From assembly GCA_037481615.1 (NCBI GenBank), contig JBBFLI010000009.1: 64,000 bases of DNA. One strand, written 5' to 3'. The DNA is from SpSt-501 sp037481615 (lineage in GTDB: Bacteria; Desulfobacterota; Desulfobacteria; Desulfobacterales; SpSt-501). Under the pieces are notes generated by a model, which did no database searches, was not told the origin of the DNA, and saw nothing but the letters and a program-made list of their open reading frames with translations. This document shows, piece after piece, positions 34,177 to 44,685 of the stretch (position 1 is the stretch's first letter; each line of letters begins with the position of its first letter). The position numbers and the translations under genes are program-made.

Positions 34177-37100
34177 TTACGGAAGAGCCGCCGGCACGGT
34201 CGGCATCGACGCCTCCGGCTTGCGGCAAGCCTCCCCGGGGGATCGCCGTGCCGGGGAGGAATCCTTGTCCGGGAGGGCGGGAGGCCCGCTTCCGGCGGCG
34301 CCCTCCCCGGCACCCGCCGCGTGCTCGGCAAGAAGCCGCGCCAGGTCCTCCCGGCCTCCTTGTCTCAGCTCGGCGGCCAGGTCGCGGAAGGCGCCCTCGG
34401 GATCAAAGCCGAGAGAGCGCAGGCGCCGCGCGAGGAAAAGCGCCGCTTCGTTTTCCCCCTGGACGAACCGCAGGGCGGCCATACGGCAAAGAGCGGGCGG
34501 ATAATCCTTTTCTTTCGCCAAGAGCCGCTCCAAGACCTCCTCGGTGCCCGCGAGCGCCCCCCGGGCCCAGTGTCCGGCCGCGAGGTTGAGCGCGGCCTCG
34601 CGCATCCCGGGGTCGAGCTCGAGGGCCCGCTTCGAGTGAGCGACCGCCTGTTCGAACCGCGCGCATCGCAGAGCGGCGAAGCCGGCGTTCATCCACGCCG
34701 CGGCGTCGTCGGGCCGAATCCGGAGCAGCCGTTCCCAGAGCTGAAGCGCCTGCGCGTACTCCCCGATCCCCGCCGCCTGGCTGGCCAACTCACGAAGCGC
34801 GGTCTCATCGTCGCCCAGCCGATCGAGCTTTTTCATGCCGAGAAAGAGATAGTGCTTCCCTTTTTCCCGCAGCTTCGCCTGATCCAGCCTGCCGTAATGG
34901 TGGACGGGGACGTCGCCGTCGAGGATCGGGAGGCCCAGTTTCCGGATCGTCGGCTCGACCACCTCGTGAACCGGGTGAACGAAGCGGATGCGGGGATCCC
35001 GCGGGAAAAGCCTCACCTTGACGCTCGGAAACCAGCCGCTTGCCTTTTCCAGCTCCGGGTAGCTTCCGTCGTTCGCCGCCCAGCCCCGCGCGCCGCACTC
35101 GTCGGTGTAGTTTCGGGTGACGAGCCGGAAGGCTGCTTTTTTCTTGCGATGGCGCGTGATCAGCCGGCGGATGCGCTCGTGATCTTCCGCGGATATTCTT
35201 TCGTCCGCATCGAGGATGAGGACCCAATCGCCTCGCGCCTCGCTCAAAGAAACATTCCGGGCGGCGGCAAAATCATCCCTCCAGGCGGTTTCCACGACTC
35301 TCGCCCCCAGGGCCTCGGCAATTCGGGCGGTTCGATCCGTCGAGCCGGTATCCACGAGGACGATCTCGTCGACAAGCCCGCGAAGGCTGCCGATACAACC
35401 GCAAATCCGGTTTTCTTCATTCTTCACGATCAGGCATGCCGAAAGGGAGGGGATCGAGGTCTTATGTTCATCCACCCGAAGGGGACCGACATGCTTCCGG
35501 ACCGCCAGGGCCGAACGGAGCATGCCTTCATCCAGGGGGAAAATCTCCATGGCACGCTCGATTTCCCTCATCGCGTCTGCGTAGTGATTTTGCCTCAAGA
35601 GCAAAGCGATATAGAGAAATCGAAGCCGGCGATCCTCGGGATATAGCGAAAGGGCCGCTTGAAAGAGCTCTCCGGCCTCCAGGGGGAATTCGAACATAGA
35701 GAGAATATCGAAATAGGCCGTCGCAACGGCGGGCTCCGCGGGGGAAAGGAGGAAGGCCTTTTCGAGCTCTCCCCGCGCCTCCTCGCGCTTTCCCTCGCTG
35801 AGCAGCAAACGGCCCAAATCTGCCCGGGGGATCCCCCAGGAAGGGTCGCTTCGGATGGCACGGGCAAAACATTCTTTGGCCTCATCGCCGCGGCCGGCAT
35901 CCACGGCCGACAATCCCGCGAGCCTCCATGCCGGGGCGTGGCGGGGATAATTTCGCAGCACGGCCTCCGCCATTTGCCGCGCCAAATCCCCTCGGCCGAG
36001 GTGCCGATGGGCCAAGCCGCAGAGGGTCGTTCGGTGGGGCTCTCCGGTCTCCGCCGGCAAGGATTCCAGGATTTCCAGCGCTTCGCGCGGGCGATCGGAT
36101 TCGAGAAAAAGCTCCGCTAGAAAGAGAGGGTGCCGGACATTGCCAGGATCCTCCCGGATCCTCTGGACGATCCGGGAAACGGCCTCTCGCAAATTCCCGT
36201 TTCGCGCTTCGGCCATCGCCCGAGACCGAAAAGCGCCCGAGGATGGAGAAGCTTCTCGACGTTGAGGGGGGGTGTCCGCAAAAACGAACACATCCCCGGC
36301 AATGACATTTTGCAGGCCGGCTGCGGACACCGTTTCGCACCAGCGCCGGAGGAACGATTTCCTCCCCGGCGCGTGCAGCTCCGGCAAAGGAACCCGTTCG
36401 AGCAGAGGCCTCCCAAAAAACAGACAGGCTTCTTGCGGGAGATCGACAAACGCCCTGCGGTGTCGATAGCGCTGCCGGAGATGACGGGCCAACTCGGCAA
36501 CATCGACCGCACGGTGCGAATCCAGTTTTAGCCCTTGCCGGCCTTGGCCGTTCAAGATCATCGGAGCAAACACCCCGCCGTCCTCGACTGCATCGACATG
36601 CTCGCGCAATCCCTCGAACCAAGAGCCCAACAGGCGGATTTCCTCGGTTAGAAGGCAGAGAAAAGATCCTTTCGCGGAGGAAACCGCCTGGCGGAGCGTA
36701 TCGTCTTGCGGGGCCCGTTCACAGAGCAAGATCCGGCAGCCCGGAAACTCTTTCGATAGTTTCCGCGTCGCTTCTTCACCGGCCCGGGGTGTCCCGACCC
36801 AAATCACCACGACCTCAAAAGAGACGGAAGTCGCGTCGTGTAGCGCCCGCAAGCATTTCCGAAGGGAGGAGGCCCGGGAGGAAGCGACGACGATGACGGA
36901 CAGATCCATTTCCTCGCATCGCGGCGTTGCGCTACCGCCCGGGCGGCTCCGAATCGAAAAGGAAACCCGCGGCCGGTTCCCCCCCAAGGCATGCAACCGG
37001 TCGAGGCCCTTTTGCACGGCGTGATCCCATGAAAAGTGGGCGGCGATGTGCCGGGCGGCCACCCGGCCTTTGTCTTCGGCCTCCGCGGAATGCTCGACCA

Positions 37101-38979
37101 CGTGCCGCAGCAGATGACGGAGCGCTTCCCGATCGGGGTCGGCGACCCACGGGAAGTCGACGGTCTCCAGGTTTCCGACGCGCTTCACGGGGAACCGGAT
37201 TTCCCGGCTGGGGATCAGATAGGCGTTCTGTTCATGACAGAAATCCAGCGCCGCCCCGTAGCCGGTGACGATCACCGGCAGACCGCAAGCCATCGCCTCG
37301 GCGATCGGCAGCCCGAAACCCTCACCGCGGTACGGGTGTACCAGGCAGTGGCATGCGGCGTAGAGGCCGGCAAGATCGTTTTCGGTGAGGATCGTTTCCT
37401 CCAAATACTCGATTTCCGGGTTGCCGGGGGTGGAAGCAAACTCCAGGATTTTCGCCTTGTCGGTCTGCCCCCGGTAAAAGGTGGAGCCTCCCATATCCTT
37501 GATGACCAGGCAGACATCGTCGCGGGCGGTGAAAGTTTTCCCATAGGCATCGAGCAGGATGTCGATCCCCTTCCGCCAAATCGTTCCGCCCACGAACAGG
37601 AAGCGGAAACCCTTGCGGGATTTGAGCGGATAAGGCTTCACCCCCGGTCGGTAACAGCGGGTGTCGACCCCGTTGGGAACGACGAAAACGCGGTCTTCCG
37701 GCAAGCCGGAGCGGACAAAGCAATCCCGGACGAAGCGGGTGGGGGCCCAGATCTCGTCGACTGTTTCGCGCATCGGGCCGATCCATTCCCGGGGAAGACT
37801 CCCATACTCCCAAGGCTGGATCATCACCCGCGGCATTCCACCGGAGACGCGGAATGCGGGGGGCCATTGGTGTCGGATCCAAACGTCTCCCCGGGCCGGC
37901 GGGGTTTCGGTCCTTCTCTCCGCCAGCCATCGCCATTCGGGGGACTGGTCCGGAAACGAGGCTACAGGATCCGGATCCAACAAGCTCAAGAAATGGCCTT
38001 GCTCGAGGATTCTCCGACAGAACTCGCGGTTGACTTTGGCGAGGGAGTGAACCGCGAACTGGGAACCTTCCCAGATGACATGGAGTCGTTTTTCCGAAAG
38101 ATGGCCTCTGCCCGCCGGAATCAAACGGGGGGATTCATCCGGTTGGAATCTCCCCTCCCGATCGAATCGCTTCCCCCATCGAGAGAAAAAGAGGTTCAAA
38201 TTTTGCCTGGCATGTCGAAATCGCCCTTCGGTTCGCCCCTCATGGTGAAGGGCTACGGCACGGGGCTCATAGTAGACGCGATACCCCGCCATCCGCGCCC
38301 GCAGGCAGAGGTCCACGTCCTCGACACCGTTCAGAAAGCTTTCATCAAAGCCGCCAAGCGCGAAGAAAAGCCCCCGTCGGATCACCAGACAGGCCCCGGT
38401 GACCATGTCCAGCTCGCGCCCCACGTTTGCGGCGGGGGAATCCGCCGGAGCATGACGAAAGGGGTGACCCGGCACCCCGCGGATCATTTCGATGCCGGCA
38501 TGTTGGATCGTTTCGTCGGGATAAAGCAGTTTGCAGCCGACCACGCCGATCCCCGGACGTTCGATCGCTTTCAAGAGCGGAGGGATCAAGTCGGGGGAGA
38601 CCTCGGTGTCGTTGTTGAGAAAGAGGAGGTGGCGGCCCCGGGAGGCCGAAGCGCCTTGGTTGCAAGCGCGTGCGAAGCCCAAGTTCTCTTCGTTGCGCAG
38701 GATTCGAATCTCCGCCGGCAGCGATTGCAGCCATGAGGCGGTCTCATCTTTGGATCCGTTGTCTACGAGAACGATCTCGGCGCTGACGAATCGCAGCGCA
38801 GGAAGCAGTGCGGCAAGGCATTTCCGGGTCAAAGGGCATCGGTTGTAAAAGGGGATGATGACGGAAACCTGCGGCCGATCGGATGCCGATCCGATGCCCT
38901 CGGCGGAGGAAAGCAACGGTTGAGAAGGATCGCCGTTCAACGCCGTGCAGCGGGGATCATCGGTCGGTTGGCTTCTCAT
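34177..38979 (-). CDS. Giant multi-glycosyltransferase (GT2-GT4-GT2-TPR-GT2-TPR)
   Basis: A 1600-residue protein with no signal peptide. Domains in order: GT2 at about 37-290 (VSVIIPFYNRCPL, LFLNNDTEVS, GGFDESFLNGVEDVDLCLRA); a GT4 glycosyltransferase at about 297-670 (FVVPNGVDT, FLFVGGTIWRKGIDILLDAY, PYRGEGFGLPIAEAMACGLP); a degenerate GT2 at about 690-900 that lacks DxD; TPR at about 915-1165; GT2 at about 1178-1380 (VLILDADERIS); and TPR to about 1550. The C-terminal third is a paralogue of the downstream gene. It could build an oligosaccharide processively. AAGGAGAAGCGG precedes the ATG. Confidence 0.85.
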   Translation of the reverse strand: MRSQPTDDPRCTALNGDPSQPLLSSAEGIGSASDRPQVSVIIPFYNRCPLTRKCLAALLPALRFVSAEIVLVDNGSKDETASWLQSLPAEIRILRNEENLGFARACNQGASASRGRHLLFLNNDTEVSPDLIPPLLKAIERPGIGVVGCKLLYPDETIQHAGIEMIRGVPGHPFRHAPADSPAANVGRELDMVTGACLVIRRGLFFALGGFDESFLNGVEDVDLCLRARMAGYRVYYEPRAVALHHEGRTEGRFRHARQNLNLFFSRWGKRFDREGRFQPDESPRLIPAGRGHLSEKRLHVIWEGSQFAVHSLAKVNREFCRRILEQGHFLSLLDPDPVASFPDQSPEWRWLAERRTETPPARGDVWIRHQWPPAFRVSGGMPRVMIQPWEYGSLPREWIGPMRETVDEIWAPTRFVRDCFVRSGLPEDRVFVVPNGVDTRCYRPGVKPYPLKSRKGFRFLFVGGTIWRKGIDILLDAYGKTFTARDDVCLVIKDMGGSTFYRGQTDKAKILEFASTPGNPEIEYLEETILTENDLAGLYAACHCLVHPYRGEGFGLPIAEAMACGLPVIVTGYGAALDFCHEQNAYLIPSREIRFPVKRVGNLETVDFPWVADPDREALRHLLRHVVEHSAEAEDKGRVAARHIAAHFSWDHAVQKGLDRLHALGGNRPRVSFSIRSRPGGSATPRCEEMDLSVIVVASSRASSLRKCLRALHDATSVSFEVVVIWVGTPRAGEEATRKLSKEFPGCRILLCERAPQDDTLRQAVSSAKGSFLCLLTEEIRLLGSWFEGLREHVDAVEDGGVFAPMILNGQGRQGLKLDSHRAVDVAELARHLRQRYRHRRAFVDLPQEACLFFGRPLLERVPLPELHAPGRKSFLRRWCETVSAAGLQNVIAGDVFVFADTPPQRREASPSSGAFRSRAMAEARNGNLREAVSRIVQRIREDPGNVRHPLFLAELFLESDRPREALEILESLPAETGEPHRTTLCGLAHRHLGRGDLARQMAEAVLRNYPRHAPAWRLAGLSAVDAGRGDEAKECFARAIRSDPSWGIPRADLGRLLLSEGKREEARGELEKAFLLSPAEPAVATAYFDILSMFEFPLEAGELFQAALSLYPEDRRLRFLYIALLLRQNHYADAMREIERAMEIFPLDEGMLRSALAVRKHVGPLRVDEHKTSIPSLSACLIVKNEENRICGCIGSLRGLVDEIVLVDTGSTDRTARIAEALGARVVETAWRDDFAAARNVSLSEARGDWVLILDADERISAEDHERIRRLITRHRKKKAAFRLVTRNYTDECGARGWAANDGSYPELEKASGWFPSVKVRLFPRDPRIRFVHPVHEVVEPTIRKLGLPILDGDVPVHHYGRLDQAKLREKGKHYLFLGMKKLDRLGDDETALRELASQAAGIGEYAQALQLWERLLRIRPDDAAAWMNAGFAALRCARFEQAVAHSKRALELDPGMREAALNLAAGHWARGALAGTEEVLERLLAKEKDYPPALCRMAALRFVQGENEAALFLARRLRSLGFDPEGAFRDLAAELRQGGREDLARLLAEHAAGAGEGAAGSGPPALPDKDSSPARRSPGEACRKPEASMPTVPAALP

Positions 38980-39009
38980 CCGCTTCTCCTTCCTTGCAAA
39001 GCGGCCTTC

Positions 39010-42000
39010 TCATTTGACCGCGACAAAAAGGAACTGCAGGCCTCCTCCGATCAAGGCGTGCGGGGGGGAGTAATAATAGAACATGAAGGCATCGCGGAAT
39101 CCCGCCTTGCGGCTACGATCGATCACGTCCCACCCGCAATCGGTGAAAACAAGGCTTCCCTTTTCGGAGATGGGGTTCCCGTGGTAAATGGGAGCGTGTA
39201 GATGTTCGACCGTTCCGTTGCGCAGTACCGCTCTCGTTTGGCTATGATCTCTGGAGAGATCCAGGGGGATGGAGAAAAGCAGGACGCCGTCTCGACGCAA
39301 TGTGCGGTATGCCTCATGGAGAGAGACGTCGAGGTCGGGGACATGCTCGAAAACATCGTTGGCGATCAGCACGTCAAAAGAACCGTCCGCAAAGCTTAAG
39401 TCCATCGCGTCCTCGTGACGAATACCGCCGACAATCGTCCCTTTCGGGTAAGCGGGTCCGAGGTATTCGCTCCCGACGATTCTGGGGTTGAGCCGGAACA
39501 AGTTGCGATAAAACGCTGTGGTCTGTTCGTATACGTAGATTTGAAGCGTGGTGAGATCCAGCCCCAGCCGCCGGGCGGCATAGAATACGCCCCGTTGCCG
39601 ATTGTTCAGCTTGCAATCCCCGCAGATCAACTGTTCGCGGAACAGCAGCACCTTTCCATACCATTTTCCATACGCCGCGGCATTGAACAGGTAGGCCGAG
39701 TGATGGAGGCTGAATTCGCTGAAGGACCAGTCGGAATGAAAGGTTCTTTTTGACTGACAGCCATCGCAAAATCCGGTGCACTCGATCGTTCCGCTTTTCA
39801 GCGCCTGATTGGACATGATTTTTTCGGCCAAAAGGCGCTCTTCATAAGCATGAGAGACCCGTTGAAAGTATTGTTCGAACTCTTTTCGCGATCGGAATCT
39901 CGCCTCCTCCTCTACGGCCCGCTTGATCAAATAATTCCGCAGATAGACCTGCGATGCCGGTGAGCCCTCAAACTGCACTGCTTCTTGCCCCGCGTAATGG
40001 AAGCTGTTCCGGACTCCTCCGGAAACGTAGGCGTCGTCGACTTTCAAGGTCCCGCGGAGTGACCCGCTGAGCCGGTGGGGATTTTCTGCGATCCGCCGGA
40101 AGAAGAAAACCGCCGTATCCCTCGCAGATTCAAAATAAGGCAATCCGTCTTTGAACCGTTCGATCGTTTTGCGGGCATATTCGACGATCCCCAGGTGAAT
40201 GGATCTTATGACGGGCCATTGCTCCTCGTTGTAAACATTCGGTGCAAAAACCGCGTTTCCCTCTCGGTCGAAACGCAGCAACTGACCTTGGGGAGCGGTC
40301 AAGAACGATTCGAGAATCAACGAATAATCATAAACGATGTTTCCGGATTGGGGCTTGAGGAAGGCCCCGAAGCAACCGTGCATCGCTGGAGCGAGAGGCT
40401 GGCTTTTTGCTCTCGCGCTGGTGACGAAATAGAAGCCTTCGAGGTTTCTACCGCTCAACCGGGCGAGGTATTTCTGAATCGTGCCTGAAAAGCCGATGTC
40501 GACCACCGCACAGGAGCCGGATTTCAACACGTCGTTTTTCTTTAAATACTGGAGATAGGTGCTTCGCTCCTCCTCCGCGTTTGCGAAAATCCGGTTTTTT
40601 TCTCTCAGCAGAAGGGCCGAGATCGCATTCCGGTCGTCGGGTAAGCGCACGGTTTCGGCCGGCCGGGAGGATGCCCGAGAAGCGGTGCTCGCAGAGCAGT
40701 GGATCCCGAAACGGCTGAGGATCAGATTTTCAAGGCTTCCCTCGTACGGCGCCTCCAGAAGCTCGAGGATGTCGCGCTCGTTGCGCAGCGAAGGAACACT
40801 TGTGGCACGCCGGGAGCAGAGCAGATAGGTCTGGCGGATCCCCGCGGCCCCCAGGGCGTCCTCCACGATCCGGAAAAGTTCCTGGAGCAAATAGCCTTCG
40901 CGGGCGAGGAAGAGCAGATGCTGAATTTTTCGTTTACGGGCTTGATGATAGAGCCACAGCGTAAAATAGAGGAGCAGGGGTCCGAAACCGACGAACCCCA
41001 TCTCGAATGGATCATCGATGACCCATTGCCCCGCGGATCGGTGCAGCGCGAAAGGAGAGGAAAACAATCGTTCCCAAACCGGGCCGGCGAAGATCGACGC
41101 CTCCAGCCGATTCCATTGCGGCGGAATGAGCGGGGGCGTTCCCAGCTCGGCAAGTCGCCGTGGGCTCATGACGTGGTAACAGGGAATGCCGTGATCCACC
41201 GCCATTTGCACGTCGGCGTGTTCGTTGTCCCCCACATGGACGTCGGCGACCTCTTCTCGGAACCGCTTCCAAATCCGCCCGTCGTCTTTTCGCTTCCCGG
41301 TTTCACAGGAAACCATGATTCGACAGCGATCGGCCGGGAAACCGCACCTCCGGAGGAGGTTCCGAATCTCCTCGGAGGGAAGATACATATCGGAGAGATA
41401 TGTCAGTTCTTTCCCCTCTTCGAGCAGCCGGGCGATGAGCTCTTTCATTCCTTCCCGCGGCACACAGAGGCGGGCCTCGGTTTCGAGCTCCAGGGCGAAG
41501 ACCTGTTCGGCTTGGGCCGGGGAAAGCCCGCCGATTTCCTTCATGGCCTCGTAGATCTCCTTGAGCGTGACCTCCGCCTGTTTCCTCTTGCGGGCATGAA
41601 TCTCGGCTTGTTTTCGCAGAGGCAAAAAGTCGACGTCGATTCCGTAAGCGGTCTTGATTTTTTTCTCCATCAGCAGGAACACGTGATCCGGCGACAAGAC
41701 CGGGCGGGTGATCAGGGTATCGAAAACATCGAAGGAAATCCTTCTGACCCCCCGCAGGGCGTCATAAAGGTTTGTGAACGAACGCGCCCAATATTGTTCG
41801 AGATTTTTTCGGCCGCCTCCGATGGTGAACCTGTTGCGGGGAAGATCCAACACCGCGAAGCTCATTTTCTGCAAACGGGCGACCATGCAGAAACTGCGTT
41901 CGATTGCATGCGCCAAGGTGCCGTCGTTCGATGCCGGCTCTTCGGGAAAGTCTTCGAACTTCAAGCCGAGATGAAACAGAGGGGCCAAAGCCCGCGATCG

Positions 42001-44577
42001 CGCCCAAAACATCGAGCCGACGGGATAATCGATATAAAAGGACGTGTCGAGACCTGCCTGCAGCCGGCTGAAGAGATCGGACGCCGAACGTTGGTTGGAA
42101 AGCCACGAGTGGCACCAGTACGGCATCTCCGGGGCTGTTTCCGGATAGATCAAGCCGATCTCCGGGTGACGTTCGAACAAGCCGAAAATGCGGCGGATGA
42201 GGGTCTCGTCGCCGAACAGGGATTCCATCAGGTATTGGCGCCAACGGGCTTTCTCGCCACCCGAATAAAGACTCTTTTTCGTGTGCACATGGGCCAGGTA
42301 GTCGTACTGCCGGTAGATGGTCCCCATGGCGCAAAGAAAAGCGGCGATGTCCCGGCCCCGGTTGGGGACCACATGGACCTGCAGCGCGTTCAAATTGGAA
42401 CCGCCGCGGTGAAGGGCTTCCCGCTCCACCTGATGGGCCGCCTCCGGCTGTGAGACGGTCAGGACGGCGTCATAGGCAAAGGGCATCCGCGAGAGCCAAG
42501 AGAACATCTCTTCGATCATATCGAGATAGTAGAGGTGGAGGTGGACGGCAATCTTCCCTGGCTGCCGCCGAAGCGGCTCAAGGGCCGTGATCGGCCGGAA
42601 AGATCCGTCTCGACCATAGGGCATCGGCGATCTGGAGGTCTGGGACTGAAGCGCCTGCCGCAGCGCCTCCTGGGCTTCTTGTAAGCTTTGTTTGAAAGAG
42701 GCGATCGTCTCTTTCTGCTTCTCGATCAGGATCGCGTTCCGCTTCGCGAGGTCCTGAAAACGCCCCACTTCCTCGAGGCATGCGCCCAGAGAGGCCGGAC
42801 CCTGCGCGGCATAGTCCATGACGACCTGGAGCCGCTTGGCGTCATGGAGTTCCTCCTGCGGCAAGGGGGAAAAGGCAAAATGGTTGGGTTCTTCTTTGAA
42901 AAAATACCTCAGCCCCCCGAACGATTGGCCCGTGGAAAGCAGGCAGCGTGTGAGGTCCAGCGGTGGACGCGTGAAGCGCTCAAGAATCAGGCGGACGATG
43001 GTGACCGTACCCGTCGATGGCGGCAGGTCGAGTTTCAAAGCGTTCAGGCCCCGTATGCCACTCAATTCGAACCAGAAACAAAATCTCTCAGGCCGATTCA
43101 GATCGGGAGCCGCCAGGGGGTGTTCTATCAAAGCCTCTCTTCCATCGTTCAAAAAACACCGAAGGGATACGGCAGGCGGGGTACACCCGGTACCGGACCC
43201 CTCCGGCGTCAAGCAACCTTTTTGCGGCCGGGACCCAATTTGAACATCGTTCGCATCTTCATTTTCTTCAGCCATCGCGCTCAGGAATTTCAAATTTTCC
43301 ATCGCCTGAGCATGGCCGGGATGAAGGGAGAGCACCTTGGAATAGAGAAAGCGTGCTTCTTCATACGATTTTCGAACGGCATACTGGTTTCCGAGTCTCA
43401 GCAATACGTCGATGTTGTAAGGCTGACCGACAAGCAGGCGGTGGTAGAGATCCATAGCCTCTTCCGCCCGGCCGAACTCAACCAAAATATAATCGGCATA
43501 ATCCAACAAGAACGTCGGATGGGTAGGATCACCTTCCCATGCCTTCCTCAGGTGTTCTTCCGCGGCCTTCTTCTCTTGTGACAAACTCATCACAAGGCCC
43601 AGAAGATGGTGCGCTTCCAGCTCCTGCGGATTTCTTCTCAAGAGTTCCTCAAGAAGTTCTATGGCTTTTTCAAAATCGTTTCGCTCCGCAGCCTCTCTTG
43701 CCGACGAAATGACCCGTTCAACCTCAGCAAATGCGTCGATTTCCTCGCCTCGGTGAAAATCGTTCCGCACCGGAGCGTCGGGGTGAGGGGTAGATTTTGT
43801 GGACTCAACCTCGTTCAAGGGGGACGACTTCGGAATCTCGACTTCCCGAACCGTTTGCTCCAAAAAACTGCTCGCGATCTTGGGCAGTTCCTGATCCGAG
43901 GCGACGGCGATCAGATACAGCGGACGCAAAATTCCGTTTACAAGGCTGGTGGGTTCTTGAATCGATGAACACCAATGCTTCGTGGCGTGACCTTGACAAA
44001 AGATTCCCGAACCGTAGAGAATACGCTGTCCATAGAAGATGACATTCTTGAAATAAGAAGTCATCAAATTCTCGAAATCCTGACGATAAAGTTCCCGAAC
44101 GTGAAATGGATTCTTGAAGTCCCGCTCTGTCGAATAATGATATTTGTCCGGTGTCGATAGGATAAGAACCCCGTTTTCGCGCAGCACCCTCTTGATCTCA
44201 ATCATCATTACGTCGTGTTGATCGTGATGCTCGATCGTCTCGAAACTCACGCAAACATCGATGCTCTTATCCGGCAAAGGGATCTCTGCGCAGGATCCTG
44301 TTTTAAAATCAAGGTTTGCTTTGTTGTATTTTTTCTTTGCATGCCGAACCGCATTTTCAGAGATGTCGACGCCAATCACCGTTTTCGCCACTTCCGCCAG
44401 GAGGTTGGCCCCATACCCCTCCCCGGAGGCGATGTCCAAAACGTCCTTTCCCCTCGCGAGCTCTCTGGCCATCAAATAGCGATGGATGTGTTCTAAAGCG
44501 ATATCCCCCTGCATTTCGGGCAAGAACCTCTCCCCGGTCATCTTCAACTCAGCCACCATTTCGGCTTCGACGCCCAC
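39010..44577 (-). CDS. Giant methyltransferase-TPR-RgpF-HAD-methyltransferase fusion protein
   Basis: About 1855 residues. Numbering from the first possible GTG (44583): SAM methyltransferase at 40-160 (VLDIASGEGYGANLL), TPR at 295-430, an unassigned beta-rich segment at 465-575, coiled coil at 603-650, a RgpF-like rhamnan-synthesis domain at 675-915 (KIAVHLHLYYLDMIEEMFSW, VVPNRGRDIAAFL), an HAD phosphatase at 948-1140 (FDVFDTLI, VHVGDNEHADV), an associated domain at 1195-1500 (VVDIGFSGTIQKYL), a Cys motif CTGFCDGC at 1602-1609, and a second methyltransferase at 1655-1855 (DAMDLSFADGSFDVLIANDV). GTG at 44577 is preferred because AGGAG lies 5 bases upstream. Lower G+C in its 5' part suggests acquisition. 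Confidence 0.8.
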   Translation of the reverse strand: MGVEAEMVAELKMTGERFLPEMQGDIALEHIHRYLMARELARGKDVLDIASGEGYGANLLAEVAKTVIGVDISENAVRHAKKKYNKANLDFKTGSCAEIPLPDKSIDVCVSFETIEHHDQHDVMMIEIKRVLRENGVLILSTPDKYHYSTERDFKNPFHVRELYRQDFENLMTSYFKNVIFYGQRILYGSGIFCQGHATKHWCSSIQEPTSLVNGILRPLYLIAVASDQELPKIASSFLEQTVREVEIPKSSPLNEVESTKSTPHPDAPVRNDFHRGEEIDAFAEVERVISSAREAAERNDFEKAIELLEELLRRNPQELEAHHLLGLVMSLSQEKKAAEEHLRKAWEGDPTHPTFLLDYADYILVEFGRAEEAMDLYHRLLVGQPYNIDVLLRLGNQYAVRKSYEEARFLYSKVLSLHPGHAQAMENLKFLSAMAEENEDANDVQIGSRPQKGCLTPEGSGTGCTPPAVSLRCFLNDGREALIEHPLAAPDLNRPERFCFWFELSGIRGLNALKLDLPPSTGTVTIVRLILERFTRPPLDLTRCLLSTGQSFGGLRYFFKEEPNHFAFSPLPQEELHDAKRLQVVMDYAAQGPASLGACLEEVGRFQDLAKRNAILIEKQKETIASFKQSLQEAQEALRQALQSQTSRSPMPYGRDGSFRPITALEPLRRQPGKIAVHLHLYYLDMIEEMFSWLSRMPFAYDAVLTVSQPEAAHQVEREALHRGGSNLNALQVHVVPNRGRDIAAFLCAMGTIYRQYDYLAHVHTKKSLYSGGEKARWRQYLMESLFGDETLIRRIFGLFERHPEIGLIYPETAPEMPYWCHSWLSNQRSASDLFSRLQAGLDTSFYIDYPVGSMFWARSRALAPLFHLGLKFEDFPEEPASNDGTLAHAIERSFCMVARLQKMSFAVLDLPRNRFTIGGGRKNLEQYWARSFTNLYDALRGVRRISFDVFDTLITRPVLSPDHVFLLMEKKIKTAYGIDVDFLPLRKQAEIHARKRKQAEVTLKEIYEAMKEIGGLSPAQAEQVFALELETEARLCVPREGMKELIARLLEEGKELTYLSDMYLPSEEIRNLLRRCGFPADRCRIMVSCETGKRKDDGRIWKRFREEVADVHVGDNEHADVQMAVDHGIPCYHVMSPRRLAELGTPPLIPPQWNRLEASIFAGPVWERLFSSPFALHRSAGQWVIDDPFEMGFVGFGPLLLYFTLWLYHQARKRKIQHLLFLAREGYLLQELFRIVEDALGAAGIRQTYLLCSRRATSVPSLRNERDILELLEAPYEGSLENLILSRFGIHCSASTASRASSRPAETVRLPDDRNAISALLLREKNRIFANAEEERSTYLQYLKKNDVLKSGSCAVVDIGFSGTIQKYLARLSGRNLEGFYFVTSARAKSQPLAPAMHGCFGAFLKPQSGNIVYDYSLILESFLTAPQGQLLRFDREGNAVFAPNVYNEEQWPVIRSIHLGIVEYARKTIERFKDGLPYFESARDTAVFFFRRIAENPHRLSGSLRGTLKVDDAYVSGGVRNSFHYAGQEAVQFEGSPASQVYLRNYLIKRAVEEEARFRSRKEFEQYFQRVSHAYEERLLAEKIMSNQALKSGTIECTGFCDGCQSKRTFHSDWSFSEFSLHHSAYLFNAAAYGKWYGKVLLFREQLICGDCKLNNRQRGVFYAARRLGLDLTTLQIYVYEQTTAFYRNLFRLNPRIVGSEYLGPAYPKGTIVGGIRHEDAMDLSFADGSFDVLIANDVFEHVPDLDVSLHEAYRTLRRDGVLLFSIPLDLSRDHSQTRAVLRNGTVEHLHAPIYHGNPISEKGSLVFTDCGWDVIDRSRKAGFRDAFMFYYYSPPHALIGGGLQFLFVAVK

Positions 44578-44670
44578 GGTCACTCCTCTCTATTGAGTTC
44601 AATCTGCGGCGGGCCCTTTTCCACACCGGTTGCGGAGGGTACTGGCTCCATCCCGACAGGCCGTGAACAA

Positions 44671-44685
44671 GCAGAGACTGTGCCA
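44671..44685 (-). promoter_or_regulatory. Sigma-54 promoter of glycan-modification operon
   Basis: On the minus strand this reads TGGCACAGTCTCTGC. The -24 box is perfect, the -12 box is CTGC for TTGC, and GG-N10-GC spacing is exact. It lies 93 bases upstream of the giant fusion gene start. The same CTGC variant is used ahead of fliK. Confidence 0.72.
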
